NCBI GenBank assembly: GCA_030824495.1
Contig: JAVBXP010000031.1
Span: 1-64,000 of the forward strand
Source: a bacterium
Lineage (GTDB): Bacteria; Pseudomonadota; Alphaproteobacteria; Caulobacterales; Caulobacteraceae
Reading direction: 5' to 3'
DNA: 64,000 nucleotides
Shown here: one piece after another, positions 40,112-48,773 of the stretch
Layout: the number at the start of each line of letters is the position of its first letter
How positions within the stretch are numbered: position 1 is the first letter of the stretch
The notes under the pieces: generated by a model
Database searches by the model: none
What the model was told of the DNA's origin: nothing
Seen by the model: the letters and a program-made list of their open reading frames with translations, nothing else
Translations under genes and position numbers: made by a program

Positions 40112-41088
40112 ATCTCTCGGCGCAGCACCTGGGCGAACACTTCGGGATCGACGTTGCCGCCGGACAGCACCAGGCCGGTCGCGCCCTCGTCCCCGAACTT
40201 GACCTTGCCCGCCAGCAGGGCGGCGAGGCCGACGGCGCCGCCGGGCTCGACCACCAGCTTGAGGACGGCGAAGGCGTAGCGCATGGCTTCGGCCACCTCG
40301 GCGTCGGTGACGACCGCGACATCGGCGACGGTCTTCTGAAGGACCGGGAAGGTGAGCTCGCCGGGCGCTGGGCTTTCCAGCGCGTCGCACAGCGAGCGCG
40401 TTGTCGGCTTGATGTTGATCCGTTCGCCCTTTTGCAGCGAGCGAAGGGTGTCGTCGAAGCCTTCCGGCTCTACGCCGACGATGACCGTGGAAGGCGAGAG
40501 CGCCTTCACGGCGGTCGACAGCCCGGCCATCAAGCCGCCGCCGCCGATCGGCGCCACCACGACGTCGAGCTTAGCGTCACGCGCGGCGGCCTGGCGGACG
40601 AGTTCGAGGCCGATCGTGCCCTGGCCGGCGATGATGTCGGGATCATCGAAGGACGGAACGATGACCGCGCCGCGCTCAGCGGCCACTGTCGTGGCGAGAG
40701 CTTCACGGCTCTCGGTCAGGCGGTCGTAGAGCTGGACCTGCGCGCCATAGTCGCGCGTCGCCTCGATCTTCACCGTGGGCGCGTCGGACGGCATCAGGAT
40801 CAGGGCGGGCATGCCGAGCAGCCGGGCCGCCAGGGCCACGCCCTGGGCATGATTGCCGGAGGAGTAGGCGACGACGCCCGCCTGAGCCTGCTGCGGCGAA
40901 AGCTGGGCCAGACGGTTGTAGGCGCCGCGGAACTTGAATGCGCCGACCCGCTGCAAGGTCTCAGGCTTGATCAACACCCGGCGGCCCAAGCGCTCATTCA
41001 GGGCCGGGCTTTCGATCAGAGGCGTTTCGATTGCATGGCCGGCGAGGCGGGCGGCGGCGGCTTCGATGTCTGGCAAGGTCACTGTCAT
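40108..41088 (-). CDS. Threonine ammonia-lyase / serine dehydratase (short form)
   Basis: A 326-residue PLP enzyme that deaminates threonine to 2-oxobutanoate (or serine to pyruvate). The PLP lysine is K52 in VGAFKFRGAYN; SSGNHAQG follows near residue 77 and the phosphate-binding GGGGLMAG near 175. There is no C-terminal ACT regulatory domain, so it is the catabolic TdcB-like or serine-racemase-like form. I start at MTVTLPDIEAA (41088); the frame stays open upstream without homology character. Its stop shares CTAG with the RND permease stop. Confidence 0.93.
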   Translation of the reverse strand: MTVTLPDIEAAAARLAGHAIETPLIESPALNERLGRRVLIKPETLQRVGAFKFRGAYNRLAQLSPQQAQAGVVAYSSGNHAQGVALAARLLGMPALILMPSDAPTVKIEATRDYGAQVQLYDRLTESREALATTVAAERGAVIVPSFDDPDIIAGQGTIGLELVRQAAARDAKLDVVVAPIGGGGLMAGLSTAVKALSPSTVIVGVEPEGFDDTLRSLQKGERINIKPTTRSLCDALESPAPGELTFPVLQKTVADVAVVTDAEVAEAMRYAFAVLKLVVEPGGAVGLAALLAGKVKFGDEGATGLVLSGGNVDPEVFAQVLRREI

Positions 41089-41304
41089 TTGAGGTCCAGC
41101 ATAGCGCCGCGCGCCAAGCGGCGCGACCTCGCCGCATCGCGCGGGGCTTGACGAGGACGCCCGTCGCTGGTTTACCCCCAGCGAACCGGACGGCTGTTGG
41201 CTTAGGCTATGCGTCTGCTTCCTAAAATCGATCCAGTCCACCCGCCGAGAGCCTGTCGAAGGGCGTGGTTGGACCCGCTCGGCAGGCCGGGAAATCGTAT
41301 CTAA

Positions 41305-42591
41305 ATGGCCAATGTGACCGTGATCGGCGCCCAATGGGGCGACGAGGGCAAGGGCAAGCTTGTCGACTGGCTTTCGAACCGCGCCGACGTCGTCGTGCGT
41401 TTCCAGGGTGGCCACAACGCGGGCCATACGCTGGTGGTCGGCAACCAAGTCTACAAGCTGTCGCTGCTGCCCTCAGGCGTAGTGCAGGGCAAGCTGTCGG
41501 TGATCGGCAACGGCGTGGTCGTCGATCCCTGGCACCTGCTGGAAGAGATCGCCAAGCTGGGCGGGCAGGGTGTGAACATCACCCCCGAGTTGCTGGTCCT
41601 GGCCGACAACGCCTGCCTGATCCTGCCGCTGCACCGCGACCTGGACCAGGCCCGCGAGGCGGCCGCCGTCAACAAGATCGGCACCACCGGCCGCGGCATC
41701 GGTCCGGCCTATGAGGACAAGGTGGGCCGCCGCGCCATCCGCGTCGACGACCTGCGTGACCGCGACGCTCTGGAAGCCAAGATCGACCGCCTGCTGGCCC
41801 ACCACACGCCGCTGCGCCGGGGCCTGGGCCTGCCGGAATATGACGGCGCTCAGTTGCTGGCCGCTCTGGAAGAGATTGCGCCCAAGATCCTGCCCTTCGC
41901 CCAGCCGGCCTGGAAGCTGCTGGACGGTGTCGTGAAGTCGGGCAAGCGGGTGCTGTTCGAAGGCGCCCAGGGCGCTCTGCTGGACGTGGACCACGGCACC
42001 TATCCCTATGTGACCTCGTCCAACACCGTTGCGGGCCAAGCGGCCGCCGGCTCTGGCCTGGGCCCCAAGGGGCCGGGCTATGTGCTGGGCATCGTCAAGG
42101 CCTACACCACCCGCGTCGGCGAGGGCCCGTTCCCCACCGAGCTGTTCGATGAGGTCGGCCAACACCTGGGCACGGTCGGCAAGGAGTTCGGCGTGGTCAC
42201 CGGGCGCGCGCGGCGCTGTGGCTGGTTCGACGCGGTTCTGGTGCGCCAGTCCGTCGCCCTGAACGGCATCGACGGCATCGCCCTGACCAAGCTCGATATC
42301 CTCGACGGCTTGCCCACGCTGAAGATCTGCGTCGGCTACAAGCTGCGCGGCGAGACCCTCGACTATCTGCCAGCCGGTCTGAAGGACCAGTCGGCGATCG
42401 AGCCGATCTACGAGGAGATGGAAGGCTGGAGCGAAAGCACCGCCGGAGCCACCTCCTGGAAAGATCTGCCGGCCAATGCGGTGAAGTATGTTCGCCGGGT
42501 CGAGGAGCTGATTGGCGCGCCGGCGGCGATGGTTTCGACCAGCCCGCAACGTGACGACACCATCATGGTGCGTGACCCCTTCCAGGACTGA
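41305..42591 (+). CDS. purA: Adenylosuccinate synthetase
   Basis: A 428-residue GTP-dependent ligase that joins IMP and aspartate in AMP synthesis. Motifs: [17 protein letters not shown] at the N-terminus with the catalytic Asp and P-loop-like [16 protein letters not shown] near residue 38, the IMP-binding [14 protein letters not shown] near 130, and TKLDILDGL near 325. Full length. The 216-base leader contains AGCCTGTCGAAGGGC at about 41249, a word common in dispersed intergenic repeats of alphaproteobacteria. Confidence 0.97.
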   Translation: MANVTVIGAQWGDEGKGKLVDWLSNRADVVVRFQGGHNAGHTLVVGNQVYKLSLLPSGVVQGKLSVIGNGVVVDPWHLLEEIAKLGGQGVNITPELLVLADNACLILPLHRDLDQAREAAAVNKIGTTGRGIGPAYEDKVGRRAIRVDDLRDRDALEAKIDRLLAHHTPLRRGLGLPEYDGAQLLAALEEIAPKILPFAQPAWKLLDGVVKSGKRVLFEGAQGALLDVDHGTYPYVTSSNTVAGQAAAGSGLGPKGPGYVLGIVKAYTTRVGEGPFPTELFDEVGQHLGTVGKEFGVVTGRARRCGWFDAVLVRQSVALNGIDGIALTKLDILDGLPTLKICVGYKLRGETLDYLPAGLKDQSAIEPIYEEMEGWSESTAGATSWKDLPANAVKYVRRVEELIGAPAAMVSTSPQRDDTIMVRDPFQD

Positions 42592-42628
42592 CCCGTCAAG
42601 GCGTTCTTAAGAGCGCACGGTGCAGTGT

Positions 42629-42651
42629 GGGCTCCGAATCGTTCGGAGCCC
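42629..42651 (+). promoter_or_regulatory. RNA hairpin overlapping a ribosome binding site
   Basis: GGGCTCCGAA (42629-42638), loop TCG, TTCGGAGCCC (42642-42651): a perfect 10-base stem after purA with no T-run. The right arm contains GGAG, the only reasonable ribosome binding site for the GTG at 42659. So it may be a weak terminator of purA, a translational control hairpin, or both. Confidence 0.5.
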
Positions 42652-42658
42652 CGCTCTC

Positions 42659-43474
42659 GTGTTCACCGAAGACTTGAAACAAATTCAGCGCATGGCGCCG
42701 CTGATGCAGAAGGTGCTGATCGTCGACCCGGCCCCCGCCAGCGCGCGGATGCTGGGCGACCTGATGCGCAGCATCACGCCCCTGCAGATGTGGACCGCCT
42801 CCACCACGCGTAAGGGGTTGGACGCCGCCCGGCAGATCAATCCGCAGCTCATCTTCGTCGAGCTCGCGGGCGCGGATGTGGACGGGATCGAGTTCACCAA
42901 GCTATTGCGCAAGTCCGAGGCGGTCTGCCGCCAAGCGCCAGTGATCATGGTCACGGCCTCAGCGACGGCGGCGGCGATCGTCGGGGCCCGCGACGCCGGG
43001 GTGCATGAGTTTCTCCGCAAGCCTTACACGACCAAGGACCTGCTGCGGCGGCTGGAGGCGGTGACGCTTCGCCCACGCGATTGGGTCGAGGCGGTCGAGT
43101 ACATCGGTCCCGATCGCCGACGCTTCAATTCCGGCGACTATCAGGGCGCGTTGAAGCGGCGCTCCGATATTGCCGCGACGCCCGAAGCCGAGCGGATCAT
43201 CCAGGCGCTGAAGATCGTGCGCTCGGCGGTCCCGGCCGTCGTTACCGACCCGACCCAGGCGATGCGGGCCATGCTCGCCCAGATGGTCGAGCTGCAACGC
43301 GCCGCGGCGGTGACGCAGAACATGTTGCTCGCCAAGGCCACGGTGGAATTCCAGCTCTTCCTGGCCAAGGCCGCTCAGAGCGGCGTCTTGGTTCCGGCAG
43401 AGGTCGCCAAGCAGGCCGCCCCGCTGCTGGCCTTCCTGCCGAAGGACGAACCCTCCAAAGGAAAAGCGGCCTAG
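42659..43474 (+). CDS. Receiver-like protein with phosphoacceptor Asp replaced by Glu
   Basis: A protein of about 271 residues. Residues 18-130 form a CheY-like receiver: VLIVDP (only one Asp of the acidic pair), the beta-3 end PQLIFVELAG where E68 stands in place of the phosphorylated Asp, VIMVTAS, and K121 in FLRKPYT. The C-terminal part has YIGPDRRRF and then Ala/Gln-rich helices (about 195-260) without a known output domain. Glu at this site mimics phosphorylation in several regulators, so it may be constitutively on. GTG 42659 is chosen from spacing to GGAG; ATG 42692 is possible. Ends in a hairpin convergent with rpoH. Confidence 0.8.
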   Translation: MFTEDLKQIQRMAPLMQKVLIVDPAPASARMLGDLMRSITPLQMWTASTTRKGLDAARQINPQLIFVELAGADVDGIEFTKLLRKSEAVCRQAPVIMVTASATAAAIVGARDAGVHEFLRKPYTTKDLLRRLEAVTLRPRDWVEAVEYIGPDRRRFNSGDYQGALKRRSDIAATPEAERIIQALKIVRSAVPAVVTDPTQAMRAMLAQMVELQRAAAVTQNMLLAKATVEFQLFLAKAAQSGVLVPAEVAKQAAPLLAFLPKDEPSKGKAA

Positions 43475-43490
43475 CCAGGGGCTAGACCGC
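43466..43490 (+). terminator. Terminator hairpin between convergent genes
   Basis: GCGG-c-CTAGCC, loop AGG, GGCTAG-a-CCGC (43466-43490), one mismatch, overlapping the stop of the receiver-like gene and followed by TTCGATTTTC. It lies between the receiver-like gene and the convergent rpoH and can serve both directions. Confidence 0.6.
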
Positions 43491-43521
43491 TTCGATTTTC
43501 CTACAGGCTCGGTGAGCCGTA

Positions 43522-44412
43522 TCAGGCGTTGACGAGGTTCTTCTCGACCGCCGCGGCCTGCATCGACTTCTGCAGCTTCTCGAAGGCCCGAACCTCGATC
43601 TGGCGAACGCGCTCGCGGCTGACGCCGTACTCGGCGGCCAGTTCCTCAAGCGTGGTCGGGCTGTCCTTCAGCCGGCGTTCGGTCAGGATGTGCCGTTCGC
43701 GGTCGGTGAGTTCCGTCATCGCCGATTCCAACAGGCCCATGCGCTGGGTCCGTTCCTGGTTCTCGGCGACATAGGTCTCCTGGCTGACCGAGGTTTCATC
43801 CTCCAGCCAGTCCTGCCACTCGCTTTCGCCGTCCACGCGCAGGGGCGCATTCAGCGAGGCGTCGGGGCCCGACAGCCGGCGGTTCATCGAGATGACCTCG
43901 GAGTCCAGCACGCCCAGCTTAGTAGCGATCTGGGTCACCTGATCGGGATGCAGATCGCCTTCCTGGAAGGCGCTGATCTGGCTCTTAGCCTTGCGCAGGT
44001 TGAAGAACAGCTTCTTCTGCGCCGCCGTCGTGCCCATCTTCACCAGGCTCCAAGACCGCAGGATGTACTCCTGGATCGAGGCGCGGATCCACCACATGGC
44101 GTAGGTCGCCAAGCGGAAGCCCTTGTCCGGCTCGAACTTCTTCACAGCCTGCATCAGGCCGACATTGCCCTCGGAGATCACTTCCCCGATCGGCAGGCCG
44201 TAGCCGCGATAGCCCATGGCGATCTTGGCCACGAGACGCAGGTGGCTGGTGACGAGTTGATGGGCCGCATCGGAGTCTTCGTGCTCACGCCAAGCCTTGG
44301 CGAGCATGAACTCCTGGTCTTTGGCCAGCATCGGAAACTTACGGATCTCAGTCAGGTACCGGCTGAGGCCGCCATCAGGCGACATAACGGACAGCGATGT
44401 GGTCGCGGCCAT
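43522..44412 (-). CDS. rpoH: RNA polymerase heat-shock sigma factor RpoH (sigma-32)
   Basis: A 296-residue group 3 sigma factor. Region 2 is complete (VTSHLRLVAKIAMGYRGYG, ISEGNVGLMQAVKKFEPDKGF and RLATYAMWWIRASIQEYILR), followed by the RpoH box region QKKLFFNLRKAKSQI near residue 130 and region 4 with TLEELAAEYGVSRERVRQIE near 255. AGAGGGG lies before the ATG. A leader of roughly 160 bases follows the proposed promoter at 44579-44607, long enough for RNA-level heat control. Confidence 0.97.
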   Translation of the reverse strand: MAATTSLSVMSPDGGLSRYLTEIRKFPMLAKDQEFMLAKAWREHEDSDAAHQLVTSHLRLVAKIAMGYRGYGLPIGEVISEGNVGLMQAVKKFEPDKGFRLATYAMWWIRASIQEYILRSWSLVKMGTTAAQKKLFFNLRKAKSQISAFQEGDLHPDQVTQIATKLGVLDSEVISMNRRLSGPDASLNAPLRVDGESEWQDWLEDETSVSQETYVAENQERTQRMGLLESAMTELTDRERHILTERRLKDSPTTLEELAAEYGVSRERVRQIEVRAFEKLQKSMQAAAVEKNLVNA

Positions 44413-44578
44413 GAACGTATCCCCTCTTAGAATGGCGGACTTTCAAGTCGCTCAGCGCGCCATGCGCGCGAGACCGTCCGCCCCCTCCAATCCCTCAGAT
44501 AGGTATTGGTTGCGGTGGGCGTAAGGCCACGGTTGGGAGAAACCGACGGCCCGAAAATCCGACTGCTCAACTCAGGTA

Positions 44579-44607
44579 TTTGTACAGGCCGAACGCGGCG
44601 CCTTCAA
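44579..44607 (-). promoter_or_regulatory. Candidate rpoH promoter
   Basis: Leftward: CTTGAAG with TTGAAG at 44607-44602, 17-base spacer, TACAAA at 44584-44579. It fits a housekeeping promoter; CTTGAA also matches the -35 of heat-shock promoters, so autoregulation by RpoH is possible. Confidence 0.4.
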
Positions 44608-44629
44608 GGCGGATGGGGCACAAGCTTTC

Positions 44630-45649
44630 TTACAAAGCTGACAGGTTAGCTTCTAGTTGCGCCATATCGGCGGGTAGGGGGCTTTCGAACCTCAGGCGCT
44701 CGCCGGTGACGGGATGAACGAAGCCCAACACCGCAGCGTGCAAGGCCTGGCGCTTAAGCCCAGCCTCCGCGACAGCCTCCCGTACGGGCCCTGCCGGAGG
44801 CCCTGAACCATAGACAGGATCGCCCAGGCACGGCGTTCCCTTGGAAGCCATGTGGACGCGGATCTGATGTGTGCGTCCGGTCTCCAGTTGGCAAGAGATG
44901 CGCGCGGCGGTGGGTTTGCCGGGCGGGCCGAAGGTGCGTTCGGTCCGGTAGTGGGTGATCGCCTCGCGCCCGCCGGTCTTGAGGACGGCGATCTTCTTGC
45001 GGTCGTGGGTCGAACGTCCCAGGCGGCTCTGGATCGTGCCGCTCGCCGGGGTCGGCGCGCCGCGCACCAGAGCCACATACACTCGGTCGATGTCGTGGGT
45101 GGCGAACAGCTTCGATAGGCCCTGGTGGGCGGCGTCCGACTTGGCCGCGACCAGCACGCCGGAGGTTTCTTTGTCGATCCGGTGGACGATCCCGGGCCGC
45201 GCGACCCCGCCGATGCCGGACAGGCTCGCGCCGCAATGGTGCAGCAGGGCGTTGACCAGCGTGCCGGTCTCGTTGCCCGGAGCGGGGTGGACGGCCATGC
45301 CGGGCGGCTTTTCCACCACGATCAGGTCGGCGTCCTCATAGAGGATCGACAGCGGGATCGCTTCGGGCTGTGGATCGGCCGGCGCGGGCGGGGGGATCAG
45401 GATCTGGTAGTCGCCAGCCATGGCCTTGGCCGAGGCGTCGGTCAGCACCGCGCCGCGCAGGCTGATCAGCCCCTGGGCCATTAGCGCCTGGATGCGAGCC
45501 CGCGACAGATCCTCGACGTGTTCGGCTAGGGTTTTGTCCAGGCGCGCGCCGGCGGCTTCGGGCGAAATCGCCACGATCCTGGCGACCATGTCCCCGATGT
45601 CGAGGCCTTCAGGCGCGAGGTCGTCGTCCTCGATCGGAGGTTGGCTCAC
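44630..45649 (-). CDS. rluD: 23S rRNA pseudouridine synthase RluD-type
   Basis: A 339-residue RluA/RluD-family enzyme. N-terminal S4 RNA-binding region about 35-90 (RLDKTLAEHVEDLSRARIQALM), then the catalytic domain with EKPPGMAVHPAPGN and the active-site Asp in GIVHRIDKETSGVLV near residue 165, and LETGRTHQIRVHMAS. It modifies helix 69 of 23S rRNA. GTG 45649 overlaps the TGA of the upstream HTH gene by 4 bases (GTGA). Located upstream of rpoH on the same strand. Confidence 0.93.
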   Translation of the reverse strand: MSQPPIEDDDLAPEGLDIGDMVARIVAISPEAAGARLDKTLAEHVEDLSRARIQALMAQGLISLRGAVLTDASAKAMAGDYQILIPPPAPADPQPEAIPLSILYEDADLIVVEKPPGMAVHPAPGNETGTLVNALLHHCGASLSGIGGVARPGIVHRIDKETSGVLVAAKSDAAHQGLSKLFATHDIDRVYVALVRGAPTPASGTIQSRLGRSTHDRKKIAVLKTGGREAITHYRTERTFGPPGKPTAARISCQLETGRTHQIRVHMASKGTPCLGDPVYGSGPPAGPVREAVAEAGLKRQALHAAVLGFVHPVTGERLRFESPLPADMAQLEANLSAL

Positions 45650-46557
45650 CCTTTGAGGTGCCCGCCGGAGCTTAGCCCCTTGGAGAGGCTATTGGCCCAG
45701 CTCGACAGCAGGAAAAGTTCGCCCGTCCCGGCCGCGACGGCGCCAGGGCCGATGTCTCTGATTAGATGCTGGCGCATGGCGGGTGGCGCGGTTTCCTCGG
45801 TGGCGACGGTGTCGAGCCTTAGCAGTTCGGCGCAGCGTTCGTCGTCGATTTCCTCATCGCCCGTCAGATCGCCCAGCCGCTCCAGCACCACCGGATAGGC
45901 CGAGGGCGTGCGCGCGGCGTTGAGCGCGGCCGCCAGGATCAGGCCGTCGAGCTGCATCGCCTTGTGCAGCGCCACGCCATTGAAGATCAGGAAGATGGGG
46001 GTCTGACCCACGGTGTCGAACAGGATGGCGAAGAGTTGCCCCTCGACCGGCAGCAGCCATCCTTCGAACAGCAGACCCGAGCCGCCCATCTTGAACTTGA
46101 GCAGCCCGTCGGGACCTCGCCGGATCATGCCGTAGTCGTGGAAGATCTCGCCCGGCATCGCGATAGAGGGTCTGATGCTGCGCCAGAAGCCTTCATAGGT
46201 GGCGGCGCGTCGCGCCGTCATCATACGGACGAGGTCCATGCCCGGGAGCGGCAGGCCGTCGTAGACGCTGGTGGAGGGCAGGGCGAGCGCCGCGGCGGTG
46301 GTGGGCTCCACGCCGAAGACGGTGGCCAGTCCCTCGAGATCGCGATCCCAGTCCAGCATGGTGAAGCCGGGGCGGCGACTGGCGACCAGCCGGGTCAGGT
46401 TTTCAAGATTGTGGGCTGAGGGCGTCACCGCGCCAGACGCCCATCGGCCTACGAGGGACTTGTCGACGCCAAGGTCGGCGGCCAGCCGGCCCCGGCTCAT
46501 CGAAAGCGCCTTCAGTACAAGGTCAAGCTTTGTGGAGAAGGGCGTTGCACTCGACAT
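45646..46557 (-). CDS. Helix-turn-helix regulator with unknown C-terminal domain
   Basis: A 303-residue protein. Residues about 8-60 (LDLVLKALSMSRGRLAADLG, VDKSLVGRWASGAVTPSAHN) are an XRE/Cro-type helix-turn-helix. The rest (about 95-290) looks like a globular domain with FHDYGMIRRGPDGLLKFKMG, LLPVEGQLFAILFD, FNGVALHKAMQLDG, which I do not recognise; it could be a sensor domain with a PAS-like beta pattern. The ATG at 46557 is preceded by a region rich in GCAAC/GTTGC words, possible operator sites. Translationally coupled to rluD. Confidence 0.8.
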   Translation of the reverse strand: MSSATPFSTKLDLVLKALSMSRGRLAADLGVDKSLVGRWASGAVTPSAHNLENLTRLVASRRPGFTMLDWDRDLEGLATVFGVEPTTAAALALPSTSVYDGLPLPGMDLVRMMTARRAATYEGFWRSIRPSIAMPGEIFHDYGMIRRGPDGLLKFKMGGSGLLFEGWLLPVEGQLFAILFDTVGQTPIFLIFNGVALHKAMQLDGLILAAALNAARTPSAYPVVLERLGDLTGDEEIDDERCAELLRLDTVATEETAPPAMRQHLIRDIGPGAVAAGTGELFLLSSWANSLSKGLSSGGHLKG

Positions 46558-46590
46558 AACGTCGGTATGATTCCAATCGCCGACGCGAAA

Positions 46591-46660
46591 TGCAACCAAG
46601 AATGCAACCGTTGCGCACCTCCATGCACCGGTTGCAGCGAGCTTTGCCCGTCGCTGCAAC
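46591..46660 (-). promoter_or_regulatory. GCAAC/GTTGC motif cluster upstream of the HTH gene
   Basis: TGCAACC at 46591-46597 and again at 46603-46609, GCAAC-C-GTTGC palindrome at 46604-46614, TGCACCGGTTGCA palindrome at 46624-46636, and GCTGCAAC at 46653-46660. Five occurrences in 70 bases just before the HTH gene start (46557) suggest binding sites, most simply for autoregulation. Confidence 0.4.
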
Positions 46661-46782
46661 TTCCCGCCGAACGGCGTTCTTTCTAAAGCGCAATCGACGC
46701 CGACGGACCCGCTCTCGGCGACGCGAGAAATCAAGGCTGCTGAGCCGACCTCCGATCCGGAGCCCTCCAGGCAAGACGCGGC

Positions 46783-47006
46783 CTTGCGGCGATCCCGGTC
46801 CCCCCGACGCGGGATCGCCAAGACCGGAGGCGGTGGCCATACGAACCCCCATCCTGGCTTTCCAGGTGGTTTGGCCATCGCCCTCCGCGTCGCGACCAAC
46901 GCTCATCCGGGCGAGGGCCGGGACTTCAGGGGTCTGGGGGCTCCAGGCCGCCGCTGAAGCTCGGAATCCCACGGCGGCTATGTCCCGGCCTTCACCCGGA
47001 TGAGCG
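46783..47006. repeat. Cluster of inverted repeats in a 545-base gap
   Basis: The gap 46558-47102 has no credible gene. It carries stem 1 at 46783-46822 (arms CTTGCGGCGATCCCG and CGGGATCGCCAAG, one bulge), a weaker stem near 46826-46886 (GGAGGCGGTGGCC against GGCCATCGCCCTCC), and a long stem with 25-base arms at 46900-46924 and 46982-47006 (23 of 25 positions pair, the other two as G-T), itself holding CTTCAG..CTGAAG. These look like dispersed intergenic repeat units. Translations across it are low-complexity and overlap on both strands. Confidence 0.7.
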
Positions 47007-47102
47007 GGCGACGAGAGGCCGTGCTGGCCTTCGGTGGACATGTGAACGTCATCCTTCTCCAGTAGGGTTGGGAGCTTAGCCGGAAGCTTCGGGGGCAACG
47101 GG

Positions 47103-48773
47103 ATGCGGATCGACCGTCGACGGGCCTTGGCCCTGCTGGGTTTTGGCGCTGCGACGCCGGCGATCGCCCAGCCTTCTCCCCGCTACTCCGGGGCGGTGAC
47201 CTTCCGGCATGGCGTCGCCTCGGGCGATCCGCTGGCCGACCGCGTCATACTTTGGACCCGGGTCACGCCCGCCGATCCTGCGGCCGCCGAGATCTCCTAT
47301 CGCTGGCGGTTGAACCCCGTCGACCGCCGCGCCGGCGGCGCCAAGTCGGGCGAGGGCGTGACAAACGCCGGGCGCGATTGGACGGTGAAGGTCGATGTCG
47401 GCGGGCTGGGCGCCGGCCGCGCCTACACCTTCGAATTCGAGGCCAATGGCGTGACGTCGCCCATGGGGCGCACGCGCACTCTACCGTCCGGCCCGACCAA
47501 GGATGTCGTGCTCGCCGTCGCCTCTTGCTCGCTCTATCCGAACGGCTACTTCAACGCCTACGAGGCCATCGCCAAGCTGCCTCGGGTCGATGCTGTGCTG
47601 CATCTGGGCGACTATATCTATGAGTACGGTGGGCCGGATTCCTACGGCATGAACTCAGCGGTCGCCGCCGCGCGGCCCCACGACCCGAACCACGAGATCA
47701 TCTCGCTGGCCGACTATCGCCGCCGGCACGCGCAATACAAATCCGATCCGCAGCTTCAGGCCGCCCATGCCCGCGCCCCCTGGATCGTCGTCTGGGACGA
47801 TCATGAGACGGCCAATGACAGCTATGAGCATGGCGCCCAGAACCACCAGCCCGAGACTGAGGGCGACTGGAGCGAGCGCAAGGCGCGCGCCATCAAGGCC
47901 TATTACGAATGGATGCCCATCCGCGAGCCGGCCGGGGGCGGTTTTGCGATCAACCGAGCTTTCCAGTTCGGCGACTTGATGAGCCTGTTCATGGTCGAGA
48001 CGCGGCTGACCGCGCGCGACCAGCAATTGAACTACGACCGCGATCTGCCCGCGCCGGGCGGGCCGGCCGAGGTCGCGGCCTTCAAGGCCAAGCTCGGCGA
48101 CCCGGCGCGCCGGATGATGGGCGAGAGCCAGGAGGCCTGGCTGGCCGCCGGGCTGAAGGATTCGGTGAAATCTGGCCGCACCTGGCAGGTGCTCGGCAAT
48201 GAGGTGGTGATGGGCCGCCTGATGGCGCCTAGCCTGAAGAAGGAGTTGGGCGAGGCGCGCCTTGCCGAGATCATGGCGACGGAATCCCCGGCTTCGCAGA
48301 AGCGGCTGGAGCGGCTGGAACGCCTATCGCAGCTCGACCTGCCCTATGGCCTCGACATGTGGGACGGCTATCCGGCCGATCGTGAGCGGGTCTATGATGC
48401 GGTGAAGGCGGCGGGTGCGCGGGCCATCGTGCTGTCCGGCGACAGCCACGCCTTCTGGGCCAACGAACTTCATGACGCCAAGGGCGCGCGGGTCGCCGCC
48501 GAGTTCGGCACGACCGGGATCACCAGTCCGGGCGCGGGCGACACCATCAAGGCCTTCTCGGTCGGCGAGGTCTTCGCCTCGGCCAATCCGGAGGTGGTGT
48601 TCAGCGATCAGGGAGCCAAGGGCTTTGTGCTGCTGTCGCTGAGCCGCGAGCAAGCCAAGGCCGAGTTGATTGCGGTCTCGACCATTGTCGCCAAGCCGTT
48701 CGAGACGCGCGTGCTGAAGACGTTCGTCGTCAAGCCGGAGGGGACGGGCGTCTCGGCCTTGTCGGAGGCCTAG
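47103..48773 (+). CDS. phoD: PhoD-family alkaline phosphatase/phosphodiesterase
   Basis: A 556-residue exported metallo-phosphatase. The N-terminus RIDRRRALALLGFGAATPAIA has a twin-arginine signal. An immunoglobulin-like N-terminal domain (FRHGVASGDPLADRVILWTR) is followed by the catalytic core: VASCSLYP, LHLGDYIYEYG (metal Asp), WDDHETAND, and GDSHAFWANEL near residue 445. It uses Ca and Fe and releases phosphate from phosphoesters, often under phosphate limitation; no Pho box was identified. Its stop overlaps the convergent hisI stop in CTAG. Confidence 0.94.
   Translation: MRIDRRRALALLGFGAATPAIAQPSPRYSGAVTFRHGVASGDPLADRVILWTRVTPADPAAAEISYRWRLNPVDRRAGGAKSGEGVTNAGRDWTVKVDVGGLGAGRAYTFEFEANGVTSPMGRTRTLPSGPTKDVVLAVASCSLYPNGYFNAYEAIAKLPRVDAVLHLGDYIYEYGGPDSYGMNSAVAAARPHDPNHEIISLADYRRRHAQYKSDPQLQAAHARAPWIVVWDDHETANDSYEHGAQNHQPETEGDWSERKARAIKAYYEWMPIREPAGGGFAINRAFQFGDLMSLFMVETRLTARDQQLNYDRDLPAPGGPAEVAAFKAKLGDPARRMMGESQEAWLAAGLKDSVKSGRTWQVLGNEVVMGRLMAPSLKKELGEARLAEIMATESPASQKRLERLERLSQLDLPYGLDMWDGYPADRERVYDAVKAAGARAIVLSGDSHAFWANELHDAKGARVAAEFGTTGITSPGAGDTIKAFSVGEVFASANPEVVFSDQGAKGFVLLSLSREQAKAELIAVSTIVAKPFETRVLKTFVVKPEGTGVSALSEA

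Noticed and set aside
38426-40390. Very long open frame antisense to the RND permease
   Set aside because: Composition is low-complexity Arg/Gly/Asp/Gln, the usual shadow of a GC-rich gene; the sense strand encodes a complete conserved permease.
46523-47098. Open frames on both strands in the gap before phoD
   Set aside because: They run through inverted repeats, have shuffled low-complexity translations and no ribosome binding site; the DNA structure explains them.
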